Shown one piece after another: positions 24,701 to 37,500 of a stretch of DNA of 64,000 nucleotides. The translations under genes and the position numbers were made by a program. The notes below the pieces were generated by a model. That model searched no databases, had not been told where the DNA came from, and worked only from the letters and a program-made list of their open reading frames with translations. Every line of letters begins with the position of its first letter. Within the stretch, counting starts at the first letter, position 1. The DNA is from Antedon bifida (Eukaryota > Echinodermata > Crinoidea > Comatulida > Antedonidae), in NCBI GenBank assembly GCA_963402885.1, contig OY727103.1:4316501-4380500 (forward strand), in the 5' to 3' direction.

Positions 24701-27700
24701 TACGGTTATATTACTTATCAAGAGACTTTTTGAGAAATAATGGCCAAAATGCTATGCTGTTGATATTCTATGTGTTAAGTCTTCTACTATAAAACAAGAT
24801 ATATCTATTAAAAACTAAAAATAAGGTAAATGGCAACAATCGGCAACAGTTTAATGTACTGTAAATATAATATAGAACAAACAAACAAGACAGGACAATG
24901 AACTGTTATCTGATCTATAAAACACTGAAGCATGAAGAATAACAAGGCCAACAGCCATTAAGTCGCGTGCTACAATGCACAGTGATACTGGACCGACAGA
25001 CAGACCGACAGACAGACCGACCGACCGACCGACCGACCGACATAGTGAACAATAACTGCGTAGCCTGTCACTTTTGACGTGCTCGTATAACGTAATTTCA
25101 AGTTGAAAAGTAAGTCAAGAAAACAGAAATCGGGCAAAAAGAGTGCGCAATAACATTTAACGCGCACTCATGGCAATTTTGTAAACGCTTAAAACTGCCT
25201 GAAACGTACTCTTATTTCATCGAAAATAAATTTTGAAAATTTTAAGCGCGCGTACGCATGCGTTACATGCGCTACGCATGTAATTGTATTGCCATATGAT
25301 GATTTATGCCCTGAAATTTATGAGTACCAAATTTTATTTAATTGTGATTCATGGTTGTGAAGATATGATTACAAACGTGATTTCGTTAAATCGTGCGTAG
25401 ACCGCGTAATTTTTTATTGCGCACCGTGAAAACAAACCACATCGATTCCTGGCCATAAGGAATATTCTGTGAAAAATTGACTTAGCTAGAATAAACTGAT
25501 ATCAAGATAAGGTCAGAAAGCGATAAAACGCATAGTGATACCGGACCGACAGACAGACAGACAGACCGACAGACAGACAGACCGACCAACCGACCGACAT
25601 AGTGAACTGCAGAGTCGCGTCCACGCGACTAAAAACTGCATGTACACAAACACAAAGGTTACTAGAGGAAGAACTATAATACTTTACCCATTCCAGAACT
25701 GACTTGGTCTTCAGATGTAGGTTGTTCCTTTGCTTCATTCATTATTCCAAGAGGTGTGACTAAGAATTAAAATTAGACATTTATACTTTAGTTACACATG
25801 CATGATAATCAATGATGTGTTTAACAATACAAACTTTAAAATAAAACACAATGTGATAGGCCTACTGCAGCCATTTCTGGAATTAAGAAGAATACATTGT
25901 GAATTATAGAATCTATTATGTTACCATGACATGAAAAATGCCAATTAATTAAAAGAGAAGCACACATCGTTATCAGTAACTGAACGGCTCTTTTGTACTT
26001 GCATTACCTACTGTATGATAGGCCTATGTTTTTTCCTTAATGGCAATAATAGTTCATCTATATTATTATTCTTTATTGACAACTGGGTTAACATTGTCCA
26101 ACATGGCACATAAATAGTACAGTACAAGCATGACAATAGAAATATAATAACAAACAAAAAGTACTTCAAAAACAAGTTTTCACAGTAGGCCTATACACAC
26201 AATGTATATAATTATTACAATTTTGGCGTATGTGGCAGAAGGTCTAAGGGGCATTCACATAATGCGTGAAGCTCGGTCTGCACTACGCCGCATTTACAAA
26301 CTTTAAATAACATTTATCATTTATGGTAATTGAATAAAATCTATGTAATTGACATGTAATGTAAAGCTTACTATACTCCACTTCCTGTGCTAGACTCTCT
26401 ATTTCCGAAAACTTCAGTACTTTTAACCATTCCGAAATTTCGCTTCTATAATAAGATTATAAACAATATTGATTTCATCATAATATGACAGATCTAAAAA
26501 AATTGAATGTGCATACATCACCCCCTTTGCCATATTGAAATTTGAATTTCTCCATGGCCATAATATAAGAGTGACCAGTCATACAAAACACAATTACATG
26601 AACTGGTACCATTTAAATCACCTTCAAAATCGTAAAAAACTGGGATCCTGGTGTGGTGGTAAGCCTAGAATTAATTATCTTATAATGCACCCTTTTCTAC
26701 GTGTGTAAAGAAAATAATTATTAAACGAGTTGCGGGTTGGAGGACTGTGTATTATCTTTATGTTTCTTTGAAGTTATGTAATAATAATGTTAAATATATG
26801 TAATAAAATAAAACGTGATACCTGTCTTCGAAATAAAGAATATAATTCTGGACTGAATGTCTTGAATAGGGATCCAATTTAGTCAATTTAACTCTCTCTC
26901 CCGTTTCATTCTTGATTTCCTCCATTCCAAAATTCTTGTCGACGTTTTCATAGCCTCCACGTTCAACTTGTATATCTTTCTTGTGGATACAATCGTCTAC
27001 TTCGAACACATCTCTGTAAGAAAACAGCTAATTAAACAGGGAAAGGTTAAATTACAATTTAACTCTTCCCTGTCGAGTAACAAATACTAGATGAAAACTA
27101 CAATCAAAACTAATAAAACCTCCTGACTCTACATATACATAAACAAAAACCTTACATGTTAGGTTGTACAATTAGGAATGTGTTGACGAAAGCAATAATT
27201 GTGCATTTCCTTTTTTCTATTAATCGCTTTTTTCCTCTCTTTGTGCTCTCAAGAACAGTAACGTCCCCCTTCTTTTGAACCCAACACTCTCCATAAACCA
27301 TCAATTTCTGTAAATTTAATATTTTTGTTAATTAAATTGTCCCCCATTCAATTCAATTCAAAAGACACCAATTCATCAATACAAAAAACAATAATGACAG
27401 ACTGAAATTTTTGAAAAAAGAAGTAATGGACGAAGGCAGAATCCCAAGAAGATGAAAATCTTGTAGCAGGATTGCCTTTACAAGTTAATAATTTATGTAA
27501 ATGTATATAAATATATATTGATATCCATATATTAGATTGAAAATCTGTAACCATGCTGCCACATTTTTTGTCCAGACTGGTTGCCCTGTAATAATTTAAT
27601 AAATCTAAATAAAGAATGGGTTAATACAATTCTGTACCTGGGCTTTTTTTTCTTCCTCTTCTTCTGCTGTAAACTGGAGCTTAGGTACTAAAGATGTAAT

Positions 27701-30700
27701 GTGATCTTCCATTTTGTTAATTATTCGATTTTCATGATCATTGCAATTATCAACCATTTCCTTCAGTTTGTTACAGCACTGTTTGAATTCGTCAATGACC
27801 GATTCTTCTTTAGTCATCTTAGCTGTCAGCGCGCTTTGAATGCCCTTAAATGAAATATACAATTCAAATAAAAATGCACAATACAAATACCATAGATAAA
27901 ATATTTAATAAAAAACTCACCAATATTGCAGAACCTTTAGAGAGAGGTATAGTATATATAAACAATAAATCAAATCAAATTTAGCATAGGCCATTGTGTA
28001 ATTTTAATTAAGTTATTCACCCTTTCCCAAAAATAATGATATCGTTTAATAAAAAAAAAATTTTAAAAAGACAAAACAATCATGTTTATACAAAGTTTCA
28101 ATATTATCCACATGGAGTCTAGGCTGCCCCACTTCACTATTTGTTATTACACATATTCATACATGGACTTTCATGACAGCATTTGTCAACAAATTTAGTT
28201 CGCGGGAGTAATGAAAAATAACATGAATTGTTAAAGTACATCTGAAAACCATCACGAAAGGGGTTGTGAATTGGAAGTAATTGGATATATAACTGGAATT
28301 TATTCTGTGAAACTATATTTTAAAAAATGATTAGGTAGATACAAAATGATTGCTATTGTATTACTGGGAAGGTTTCAAACTACATCTAAACACCGCACAC
28401 AATAATTGTTAACGATTGAATAATTACTTGTATTATACACTGGAATTTTTTCAGCCAATTAGCTTGTTTCATAAGAATGGTTTGAACATCTGTAAACGTC
28501 ATAGTATTTGTGTCTTCATCGTCTGCTAAGCTCCCTCCATTGTCGGTACATCGCCTATAATAAAATAATTTTGCTGTAATTCAGTATTGAAGGTCCCATT
28601 GAATACATCATACATGCACATGCAATTCAATTTGGAGGAATTATTGCAATAACTTCTTGACTTTATGTGATCATATGTGTACCTGTATATTCCCGAACAA
28701 TGTTATAATGATAGTATTAATGCAAACTCTAAAATACCCGCTTCTCCAATTCTCCCTTCACATCTCCTAGCAAAATCCCAGAGTTTGCACACACCTGGAG
28801 CGACATACAAAACGCAATAATAATAATATATCAATCTTGTATATTATGCATTTATAAAAACACACCTAATTGATTCAATCATGTTCATCTGGACATGTGA
28901 ATACACTGCAAAGTTTGCAATCGGTTGAAGATAATCAAAGATGTTGGTTATTAATCCACATACGGTAGGAATGCGCCACTGACATGTCTTGAACCAATCA
29001 TATAAGCTGCCGAATAAAATAATAGACTTTAAACGACTTGAGCCACTCTTTCAATAAAGCTGGTATAAAGGGTATTTCACACCTGTTCCGGCATTAGACC
29101 AGTATAAAAACATTCCAGGAACTTGTTCCACTGAAATGCCTAATGCTATACCCTGATACGTGTTACCAGCTTTAACCTATACTTTGCAATGATTTTATAT
29201 TAATTTATGAGATGATTGTCAGATTTTATTATGCTACGTTATTTCTTATATATAAAAAGCGATACCTGTCTTCAAAATAATCATAAATTCTTTTGATTTG
29301 GAGTACAATTATTTTAATCATACAATCATCAGAATGACAATTTAACAACAATTTAATCTAAGAATCGCATAAAACTTTAGATATTACCTCGATATTGACT
29401 GTTCTAAATCAACAATATTTATCATGAGATGTCTTCTTTCTCCATCACTTAAAAACTCATGACATCGTCTTTTATCGAAAAATTCTTTCATGACCAGTTT
29501 TAGACTTGAGTAACTTTCTTCAATATGTTCATGCAACTTGGATATTTCCTATGTTAAATATAGTGAGTAAAAGATAAAATAAGCATGTCAACTCGAAAAC
29601 AAATTATTTTGAATTTTTACACATTTTTTTTAAATTGAAGTACTGTTGGGATTTGAGTTGTTTACGGAATTTTAATTCGACTATGAATTTGAATTACAGA
29701 CATTTATAAAAAAATACTAGCGTTCTTAGGAAATCCCGTCCCCTTTAGGAGACTGAAGAATACTATAAATGAAAGTACTGAAAACTATATATAAAAAAAT
29801 AAACATACCTCACGTAATTTTCCAGTGGGAATTGAAGAATCGTCTGTTAAAAAATATTTGCAATGCTCTAAATGTTTAATATTTTATGAAAATACCCTTA
29901 AAAACCTATAATCTTTCCCGAATATAAATAAGCATACGATTCATGAAAATAACACTATCAGCTGTAATGGTAATCACAAACAATTGGGTACATATATAGA
30001 TTTAATTCGTACATTAGTGACAGTAGTAATAATTTGTTTCAATAATCTTACCATATCCATGATCTGTACCGGTAGCATATTTACCATCGCTAAAAACCGG
30101 TTGATCAATTATTGTTAATTCTTTGACGGTCAATACTTCGTCCCCTTTCTGTGGGCTGTCCATATCTACCGGTCTATCCTCGACTTCAATAGGTTCCGAA
30201 GTAACTTCATCGTCGTTTTCTGTTTTGAACCCTTTATCGTCGGATAGAGAGCAACTTTGGTGTGGATGCTTAGGTGTTTCTAATTAGAACACAATATTGA
30301 AATACATACACTTTATTATAAGTATAAAAGAAATGAGTTGTGAGTCAGGCCTAAAGGTTCAAGTAACTTGTTCCGTAAACTTAATAGTAAACTTTTCAAA
30401 TTTAAAACACTTATTATATATTAAATAAATAATTAAAATCATATTTTGTGTCGCCAAAATCAGAATATGTAAAAAAAAGATAAAATATGAAATTGAAAAA
30501 TATATGACTAACATGAGCAGAATTCGTATTACTTTCTATGGATTATGATCCGTATTAAGTCGCGCTTCAGTGCTGTACCGTAGTTTTGCGACTATTATGT
30601 ATAAAATATTATTATTGTACATATTCTTGTATACTCTTGTTATTTTAACAATTGAGAATAATAATTTTCACTTTAACTTTTATTAAGTATAAACGATTAG

Positions 30701-33679
30701 GTTACATTACTAAAATATTTGCTGCTACAGTCATAAAGATACTTTTGTAAAAACCTTTTTAATGCAATAGTTACATTGTGAGGAATTATTCAATGGTGTA
30801 TATTCTACACAATAGGCCTAAAGGCATTGTAAAATCAGGTTAGTGCTGTAAAATTGTTCACATATTTCAACTCAATTGCCGTGTGGTATGAGGCGGGTGC
30901 GCCGAAATCATTTGTCACTTCGATGACGTGTTCCATTCATGGCTGAAATACACTGCACGATTCTAGATTTACTTGATACCTCCATGGTTTGAGTTGAGAA
31001 TATTACATTTCAATATATATGTTAATACATACGATTAGGTATTTCAATTTTGTTACTGCTACAGTATTTAAAGCTCAGATACAGGCATGAATTTCAAATA
31101 TAGGCCTAATAATACGGTTATATGTAAATCGTTTCTTGTTGTATTCTTTTAAACGGTGCAATCAAAAAAATAGTATACTAATTTGCAATGAATTTGAAAA
31201 TGTGCAATAAATCTGATGAAATAGAATAATCTATAAATATAATATAAATGCTGTTCCTTTTTTAGTTTAGATTTTTTTTACATCCAAATGTAAAATTTAG
31301 TAGCCCAAAACATTGTAGCAAAACGTAAATGACAAAAATAACAGTCGAGAGTCTTTCCACAAAGAAATAAAAACTAAAAACGTCACCATTGTCTGCACGT
31401 CAACCCTCATGGCACATTAGATAAAATGAAAGGTTTTGAAAGAGTATCGATGTTTTAAAAAGCAACCCACACAAAATGGTAATTGTGTGGGATGATAATT
31501 ATATCATGAAGGAAATAAATATTTATAACTATTTTATTTCCTCTATGATTATTACTGTGTATATTCTATACAATACATACAAAGGCATTTGATCAGTATC
31601 TAAATGTATACAGCAAACATGTAACAACTATTATTCTTAAAAAAATACTTCCTCTAAATACTTCTACTAAATCACAAGTTTAAATTTGCTGTTATGTTAT
31701 ACTCTAGCCCTTTGTATCTATTTGGTTACAATCTTAATACATTTTGTTTGAAAATTTGGGGCTACTAATTGTTCACATTCTTAATTTATAGAACGCATAC
31801 ACCCCATGCATCAGCACCGTATCCACATATTTAACACAGCACCGTGTCTACACATCTAATATAGGAACATTGCAGCCAGACCTTTTCTTTTTTTTTAAAG
31901 CTGATATTTTCTTATGCCCTGAACGTTTCGGTGATTCGTTCCTGGGCAATTTGATTTTTTTAATTACTCACTTTCTGAAACTGGAACTCCTACTCCTACT
32001 AGGCGAATAAAACAAAGCATAATATACTTAAAGATGTATTGTCCCTTGAAACACAAAAAATGAAGGTCAAATATTCTAAATTTAAATTGGCCATATTAAA
32101 GTAATATTAAAGTTATTCACTTTAAGTCGAAAATTTGAGCCAAAAACAACAAGTTTAAGTAATTAACAGGTAAATTAATTGGAAAATCGTCGCGAATAAA
32201 AGTAAACAAAGATTTTAAACCACGAGTATGTATTATGCATGATGCTCATCACGATTGAGAAGGTGTTCTCACACATATCGCGAGGAAGTTTTATTATTAT
32301 GCATACAGAGTAGCCAAACAAGCGCGTTGCATTATGAGATATGTTTTGATCAAAAACTTTGACTGGAAGTCAAAGTTATTTTTTGAACAAAAAAACATCT
32401 GTATTTCAGTTAAAAGATTTTTTTTGACTAATTTTTGGTGAAAGTTAATAACTATTATGATACTTCAAAATGACCCACTTTTTTTCGAAATCTTTTTTTA
32501 AATTTTTTTGAATTGGTCAAAGGGACAATACATCTTTAGGCAATTGTACCTAAGCTATCCACAACATATTTAACACAATATTATTAAGAAGTAACACAGC
32601 AAAACTTTGAAAAGACACATGGGTTCTAGAAAATAATGGGGAGGTGTGAATGATGTCAGAAATAAATAACTTGACATTGACATGTGATGTAATCAAAACA
32701 GCAGATAACAAAATAATTATAATTTTCGCAACAGTAAATCATGATATAGTATGAAGAATAAACCATTGCATGTTGTAATACTATTATTTAATATATATTT
32801 CGAATAGAAAATAATAAATCATTTACCATTAATAGAATTTCTGAAGTTTTCTAGGTAATCCAGCACTTCATCTATATCGCAACGTTCTTCTCTTTTTTTC
32901 TTCCAACATTGTTTCATCATGGGACGCAATGCATCCGGAAAATCCTTAGGAAGCACCAGTAATATGCCTTTAACTATATTCATTGACATTTCAAACTCTC
33001 CTAAGCCTTTCCATGGTTGATCACAAGTCCATAATTCCCAATTAACAACACCCAATGAAAACATATCGGATTTTTTAGATACCATCGTTGGATATTCGAT
33101 AACTTCAGGTGAAGACCAGCGTTTTGTGCATCCTCCAGAAGTTGCGATTATCGTAGTTTCTACTTGTTTAGAAATCCCAAAATCACACAACTTAAGTACA
33201 TTCAACCCGTTTTTCTGATCGTCGCTTAACAAACAGTTCGATGATTTGATGTCTTTGTGGATTATTTTCTTCTCATGCAAGTACTGAACGGCAGAAGCGA
33301 GGTCAATACTCCACTGAACAAATTGCATTTTCGATAATCGCAATGGTAATCCAGCATCTTTACTTTCCTGACTAAATCTAGCTAAAAACTGACCCAAGTT
33401 ACCTTCAGATGCTAATTCTAAGACAATACCAAATTTCATTCTATGGTTAAGTAGACCGTAGAATTTTATAATATTTTTGTGATCAAGATCTTTAAGAATG
33501 TCAACCTCTTTATACTCGATCTTCTGATACATCTTCACAGCTACTTTAGTTTCTTTGTTATCCGTTGTTAGTGTGGCTTTAAAGACAGCTGAAGTTGAAC
33601 CCATTCCAAGCTCAATGTTGTGCTCTCCAAAGTCAATTTCATTGAGTGGAATGAGAATATCCTGATTTGGCTCATCCAT
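19894..33679 (-). CDS. Kinase-DH-PH-DH-PH-SH3 signalling protein, paralogue A (one PH exon lacks its acceptor)
   Basis: Exons: 32827-33679, 30052-30279, 29809-29843, 29388-29548, 28866-29006, 28428-28554, 27638-27844, 27156-27307, 26822-27013, 26372-26445, 25688-25759, 24610-24632, 24254-24414, 23891-24028, 23424-23556, 22488-22682, 21921-22078, 21380-21571 (acceptor lost), 21198-21268, 20693-20806, 20406-20562, 19894-20293. Order: ZAK/MLTK-like kinase (residues 15-280; loop GMGSTSAV, Lys49, Glu58, HKD 141-143, Asn148, DFG 166-168, SPE 190-192); acidic linker; DH1 (LSDGERRHLMINI); PH1; DH2 (LEEGEKHHLYRNV, LEARLLKP); PH2; SH3 (NELELEVNDFVELLE, GWFP); tail KKSPKDKSKRFSLPSF. HRD is HKD, and both DH domains lack the usual QRLPRY-like segment, so GEF activity is uncertain. 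With the ancestral 192-nt exon it would be 1327 aa; skipping it leaves 1263 aa in frame. Presumed cytoplasmic signalling protein; no signal peptide or membrane segment. Confidence 0.85.
20406..20806 (-). other. SH3 domain exons of gene A
   Basis: Two exons, 20693-20806 and 20406-20562. The first gives the RT-loop and acidic part (TTDRDNELELEVNDFVELLE); the second supplies WVKG, DGMSGWFPHDRLG and a basic extension. Spacing and the ELELEVND, W and FP positions match an SH3 fold. Gene B has the same two-exon layout at 39175-39288 and 38838-39000. Confidence 0.85.
21380..21571 (-). pseudogene. PH2 central exon of gene A with destroyed splice acceptor
   Basis: The peptide CYDRNYADIESLDTRNRKG is clearly homologous to gene B exon 39840-40031 (192 nt). 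For the same 192-nt exon the acceptor dinucleotide should occupy 21573-21572, where the minus strand reads AT, not AG. The AAT microsatellite occupies this side of the exon. The only nearby AG is seven bases inside (CAG/CTTTGC), which would shift the frame. The exon's donor is intact. Omitting the exon joins phase 2 to phase 2, so the rest of the protein stays in frame but PH2 loses its core. Confidence 0.8.
21568..21780. repeat. AATAAT/AAATAAT microsatellite abutting a PH exon of gene A
   Basis: About 210 bp of AATAAATAAT units (7-bp period ATAAATA) running into (AAT)n and a short (CAA)n. On the minus strand it reads as T-rich TTATTAT intron sequence up to the exon edge, in the place of a normal polypyrimidine tract and AG. 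Confidence 0.95.
22809..22917. mobile_element. Short hairpin MITE-like element in an intron of gene A
   Basis: Arms AGGGAGTGTTTAAAGGCA and TGCCTTTATACACTCCCT are near-complementary, with a second complementary pair (TTCCTTCC / GGAAGGAA) inside; total about 109 bp. Single copy in this window. Confidence 0.6.
22969..23110. mobile_element. MITE family A, copy 2
   Basis: Full-length copy with both ends preserved (GGCTCTGTCTACACTATC and GATAGTGTAGAAAAAGCTC) in the intron of gene A between exons 22488-22682 and 23424-23556. Confidence 0.85.
24955..25630. repeat. Dispersed element with paired GACC/GACA microsatellite ends in an intron of gene A
   Basis: Two copies of an oriented module, TAGTGATACYGGACCGACAGAC followed by (GACC)n and CATAGTGAAC, lie at about 24980-25050 and 25530-25605, with AGTCGCGTGCT and AGTCGCGTCC words nearby. 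A third degenerate piece is at 40550-40610 in the matching region of gene B. The ~500 bp between the first two may be part of one element. Confidence 0.55.
27036..27073. other. Palindrome (38 bp) in an intron of gene A
   Basis: Arms ACAGGGAAAG and CTCTTCCCTGT flank GTTAAAT/ATTTAAC, giving an almost perfect hairpin. Its arm sequence resembles the palindrome at 62579-62609. Confidence 0.6.
32029..32538. mobile_element. MITE family B (510 bp) in intron 1 of gene A
   Basis: The left end TAAAGATGTATTGTCCC and right end GGGACAATACATCTTTA are exact inverted repeats bounding about 510 bp of AT-rich sequence without a transposase frame. It fits a non-autonomous TIR transposon. No second copy in the window. 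Confidence 0.8.
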
Positions 33680-33774
33680 TTCGAGTTAGTATTAAAGTAC
33701 CTTGAAAACCGATCACTCAATCAATCGTCTTCAATAGGTGGACGATGGGTGACGATGCAAATGTTGTTCCTAGC

Positions 33775-33786
33775 CTCTTTATATAT
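33775..33786 (-). promoter_or_regulatory. TATA-box candidate of gene A
   Basis: On the minus strand ATATATAAAGAG lies about 100 bases upstream of the gene A start codon. Gene B has the same TATATAAAGAG word at the same distance, so the position is conserved between paralogues. Confidence 0.55.
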
Positions 33787-34421
33787 TCTAAAAAAAACTG
33801 GAAATCCATAACCCATTTATAGACAATTACAAATACTATGATTATTAGCATAACAGGGTGCTATAAGGAAGTGTTGAAAGCAAAAAAATACATTTACCAG
33901 TCGAATGATTTTGTATTGAAACTATATTTACTACAATGCGATTATTTTCCATGTCAATTTCATGGGGGTAGGGTTAGGGTTTACTTTCGTTGTCATGGGG
34001 GTAGAATAGTGTATAACATGTTGCTATAAAAGTAGTATGCGTCAAATACATTCACCAGTCGAATAATTTGTTATTGGAGCTTTAAAACTGCTTAAAGATG
34101 ATTGAACTTTCCAATATCAAATTCATGGGGTAGAATAATAATTAGGCCTATCCTAATATGATCAAATAAAATAACACTAAAAAGTGTCAACACTATCGCT
34201 GACATTCATCGTCGAAGGTGGACGGTGCAAATATTGTTTATATCCTTATTTTGGAATTTAAATATACTGCAAATCTTTCTTTTCTCTATTTTTTTTTTCA
34301 ATAAACAATGGCCTCCGGCCCATTTTACTTAATAAAATCTATATTAATTATTATATTATTGATTGCAAGACAATGTCGGTGAACTATTCCAGTCTTTTCC
34401 ATCCGCCATTTTAAATACTGA

Positions 34422-34918
34422 GGTATACATACTGTGTACATATTAGGTATACATACTGTGTACATATTAGGTATACATACTGTGTACATATTAGGTATAC
34501 ATACTGTGTACAAGTATACATACTGTGTACATATTAGGTATACATACTGTGTACACGTATAAATACTGTGTACATATTAGGTATACATACTGTGTACACG
34601 TATAAATACTGTGTACATATTAGGTATACATACTGTGTACATATTAGGTATACATACTGTGTACATATTAGGTATACATACTGTGTACATATTAGGTATA
34701 CATACTGTGTACATATTAGGTATACATACTGTGTACATATTAGGTATACATACTGTGTACATATTAGGTATACATACTGTGTACATATTAGGTATACATA
34801 CTGTGTACATATTAGGTATACATACTGTGTACATATTAAGTATACATACTGTGTAAATATTAGGTATACATACTGTGTACATATTAGGTATACATACTGT
34901 GTACATATTAAGTATACA
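34422..34918. repeat. 24-bp minisatellite array 1 (about 20 copies)
   Basis: Unit GTATACATACTGTGTACATATTAG, containing two six-base palindromes (GTATAC and TGTACA). A few units are shortened (GTGTACACGTATAAATAC). As 24 is a multiple of three, several frames on both strands stay open; these are not genes. Confidence 0.97.
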
Positions 34919-35575
34919 GTATCTTTGCTTGTTCTATTTAAGAAACAGCTGTAGATGCAAAATTCGAATAACTGGGGATACACAAACACGATGAAGACCA
35001 CAATCAAAATTGAAGGAGAAATAGAAAGAACAAAAAAACTATAATAACTAGAACCAATCTACAGTATTAACAGCATTAAACTCTCTATACAAAAACCCAA
35101 AAGGTTATAACTGTATGTATACAGACTATAAACAAAATTACCATTCAATAGCATGACACGACAAAGAATACCATAAATAAAATGCATGGAATGTAACAAT
35201 CAAAAGACCAGTGACGTATTGCGGTCGGAAACAAATGTATTTGGCATAACCCCCCAACTCTCCCTATAATGGCTGGAGTCTCCCGATATTTTTAGTCACT
35301 TCCCGATCTCCCGATAAAATGCAATCTAATAAAATAACACTAAAAAGTGTCTAAAGTATCCTTCACAATCGTCGTCAAAGGTGGACGGTGCAAATGTTGT
35401 TTATATCCCTATTTTCGAATTTAAATATACTGAAAATCTTTTTTTTCTTTTATTGCAATAAACAATGGCCTCCGGCCCATTTCACATAATAAAATCTATA
35501 TTAATTATTATGTTGATTGCAAGACAATGTCGGTGAACTAGTCCAGTCTTTTCCATCCGCCATTTTAAATATTAA

Positions 35576-37078
35576 GGTATACATACTGTGTACATATTAG
35601 GTATACATACTGTGTACATATTAGGTATACATACTGTGTACATATTAGGTATACATACTGTGTACATATTAGGTATACATACTGTGTAGGCCTACATATT
35701 AGGTATACATACTGTGTACATATTAGGTATACATACTGTGTACATATTAGGTATACATACTGTGTACATATTAGGTATAAATACTGTGTACATATTAGGT
35801 ATACATACTGTGTACATATTAAGTATACATACTGTGTACATATTAAGTATACATACTGTGTACATATTAAGTATACATACTGTGTACATATTAGGTATAC
35901 ATACTGTGTACATATTAGGTATACATACTGTGTACACATTAGGTATACATACTGTGTACATATTAAGTATACATACTGTGTACATATTAGGTATACATAC
36001 TGTGTACATATTAGGTATACATACTGTGTACATATTAGGTATACATACTGTGTACATATTAAGTATACATACTGTGTACATATTAAGTATACATACTGTG
36101 TACATATTAAGTATACATACTGTGTACATATTAGGTATACATACTGTGTACATATTAGGTATACATACTGTGTACATATTAGGTATACATACTGTGTACA
36201 TATTAGGTATACATACTGTGTACATATTAGGTATACATACTGTGTACATATTAGGTATACATACTGTGTACATATTAGGTATACATACTGTGTACATATT
36301 AAGTATACATACTGTGTACATATTAGGTATACATACTGTGTACATATTAGGTATACATACTGTGTACATATTAGGTATACATACTGTGTACATATTAGGT
36401 ATACATACTGTGTACATATTAAGTATACATACTGTGTACATATTAGGTATACATACTGTGTACATATTAGGTATACATACTGTGTACATATTAGGTATAC
36501 ATACTGTGTACATATTAAGTATACATACTGTGTACATATTAGGTATACATACTGTGTACATATTAAGTATACATACTGTGTACATATTAGGTATACATAC
36601 TGTGTACATATTAGGTATACATACTGTGTACATATTAGGTATACATACTGTGTACATATTAAGTATACATACTGTGTACATATTAGGTATACATACTGTG
36701 TACATATTAGGTATACATACTGTGTACAAGTATACATACTGTGTACATATTAGGTATACATACTGTGTACATATTAGGTATACATACTGTGTACATATTA
36801 GGTATACATACTGTGTACATATTAAGTATACATACTGTGTACATATTAGGTATACATACTGTGTACAAGTATACATACTGTGTACATATTAGGTATACAT
36901 ACTGTGTACATATTAGGTATACATACTGTGTACATATTAGGTATACATACTGTGTACATATTAGGTATACATACTGTGTACATATTAGGTATACATACTG
37001 TGTACATATTAGGTATACATACTGTGTACATATTAGGTATACATACTGTGTACATATTAAGTATATTAAGTATACAGT
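35576..37078. repeat. 24-bp minisatellite array 2 (about 62 copies) with higher-order pattern
   Basis: Same unit as array 1. A G-to-A variant (ATTAAG) marks some units; groups of three consecutive variants at 35819-35867 and 36059-36107 are exactly 240 bp apart, so blocks of about ten units were amplified. Single insertions (GTAGGCC at about 35687) and shortened units (GTACAAGTATAC) also occur. Confidence 0.97.
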
Positions 37079-37500
37079 ATCTTTGCTTGTTCTATTTAAG
37101 AAACAGCTGTAGATGCAAAATTCGAATAACTGGGGATACACAAACACGATGAAGACCACAATCAAAATTGAAGGAAAAATAGAAAGAAGAAAAAAACTAT
37201 AATAACTAGAACCAATCTACAGTATTAACAGCATTAAACTCTCTATACAAAAACCCAAAAGGTTATAACTGTATGTATACAGACTATAAACAAAATTACC
37301 ATTCAATGGCATGACACGACAAAGAATACCATAAATAAAATGCATGGAATGTAACAATCAAAAGACCAGTGACGTATTGCGGTCGGAAACAAATGTATTT
37401 GGCAAAAAACCCCCAACTCTCCCTAAATGGTGGGAGTCTCCCGAAATTTGTATTCACTTCCCGATCTCCCGATAAAATGCAATTCCCCTCCGATATTTTG

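Larger units (their letters stand above)
34160..37500. repeat. Tandem segmental duplication (two ~1.2-kb modules, each with a 24-bp array)
   Basis: Module 1 (about 34160-35320) and module 2 (about 35325-37500) share the order: AATAAAATAACACTAAAAAG, GGTGGACGGTGCAAAT, AATGGCCTCCGGCCCATT, GTCGGTGAACTA, the 24-bp array, ATCTTTGCTTGTTC, GACGTATTGCGGTCGG. Non-array parts differ by a few substitutions and small indels; module 2 is longer because its array is about three times larger. The first part resembles the gene A promoter flank (GGTGGACGATG ... GCAAATGTTG at 33735-33770). Confidence 0.9.

Noticed and set aside
34422-37078. CRISPR-like regular repeats
   Set aside because: Units are directly contiguous with no spacers and the genome is eukaryotic; minisatellite.
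34325-37165. Many open frames up to 394 codons on both strands with eight-residue repeats
   Set aside because: Generated by the 24-bp tandem array, open in several frames because 24 is divisible by three; no start context, splice signals or non-repeat coding sequence.
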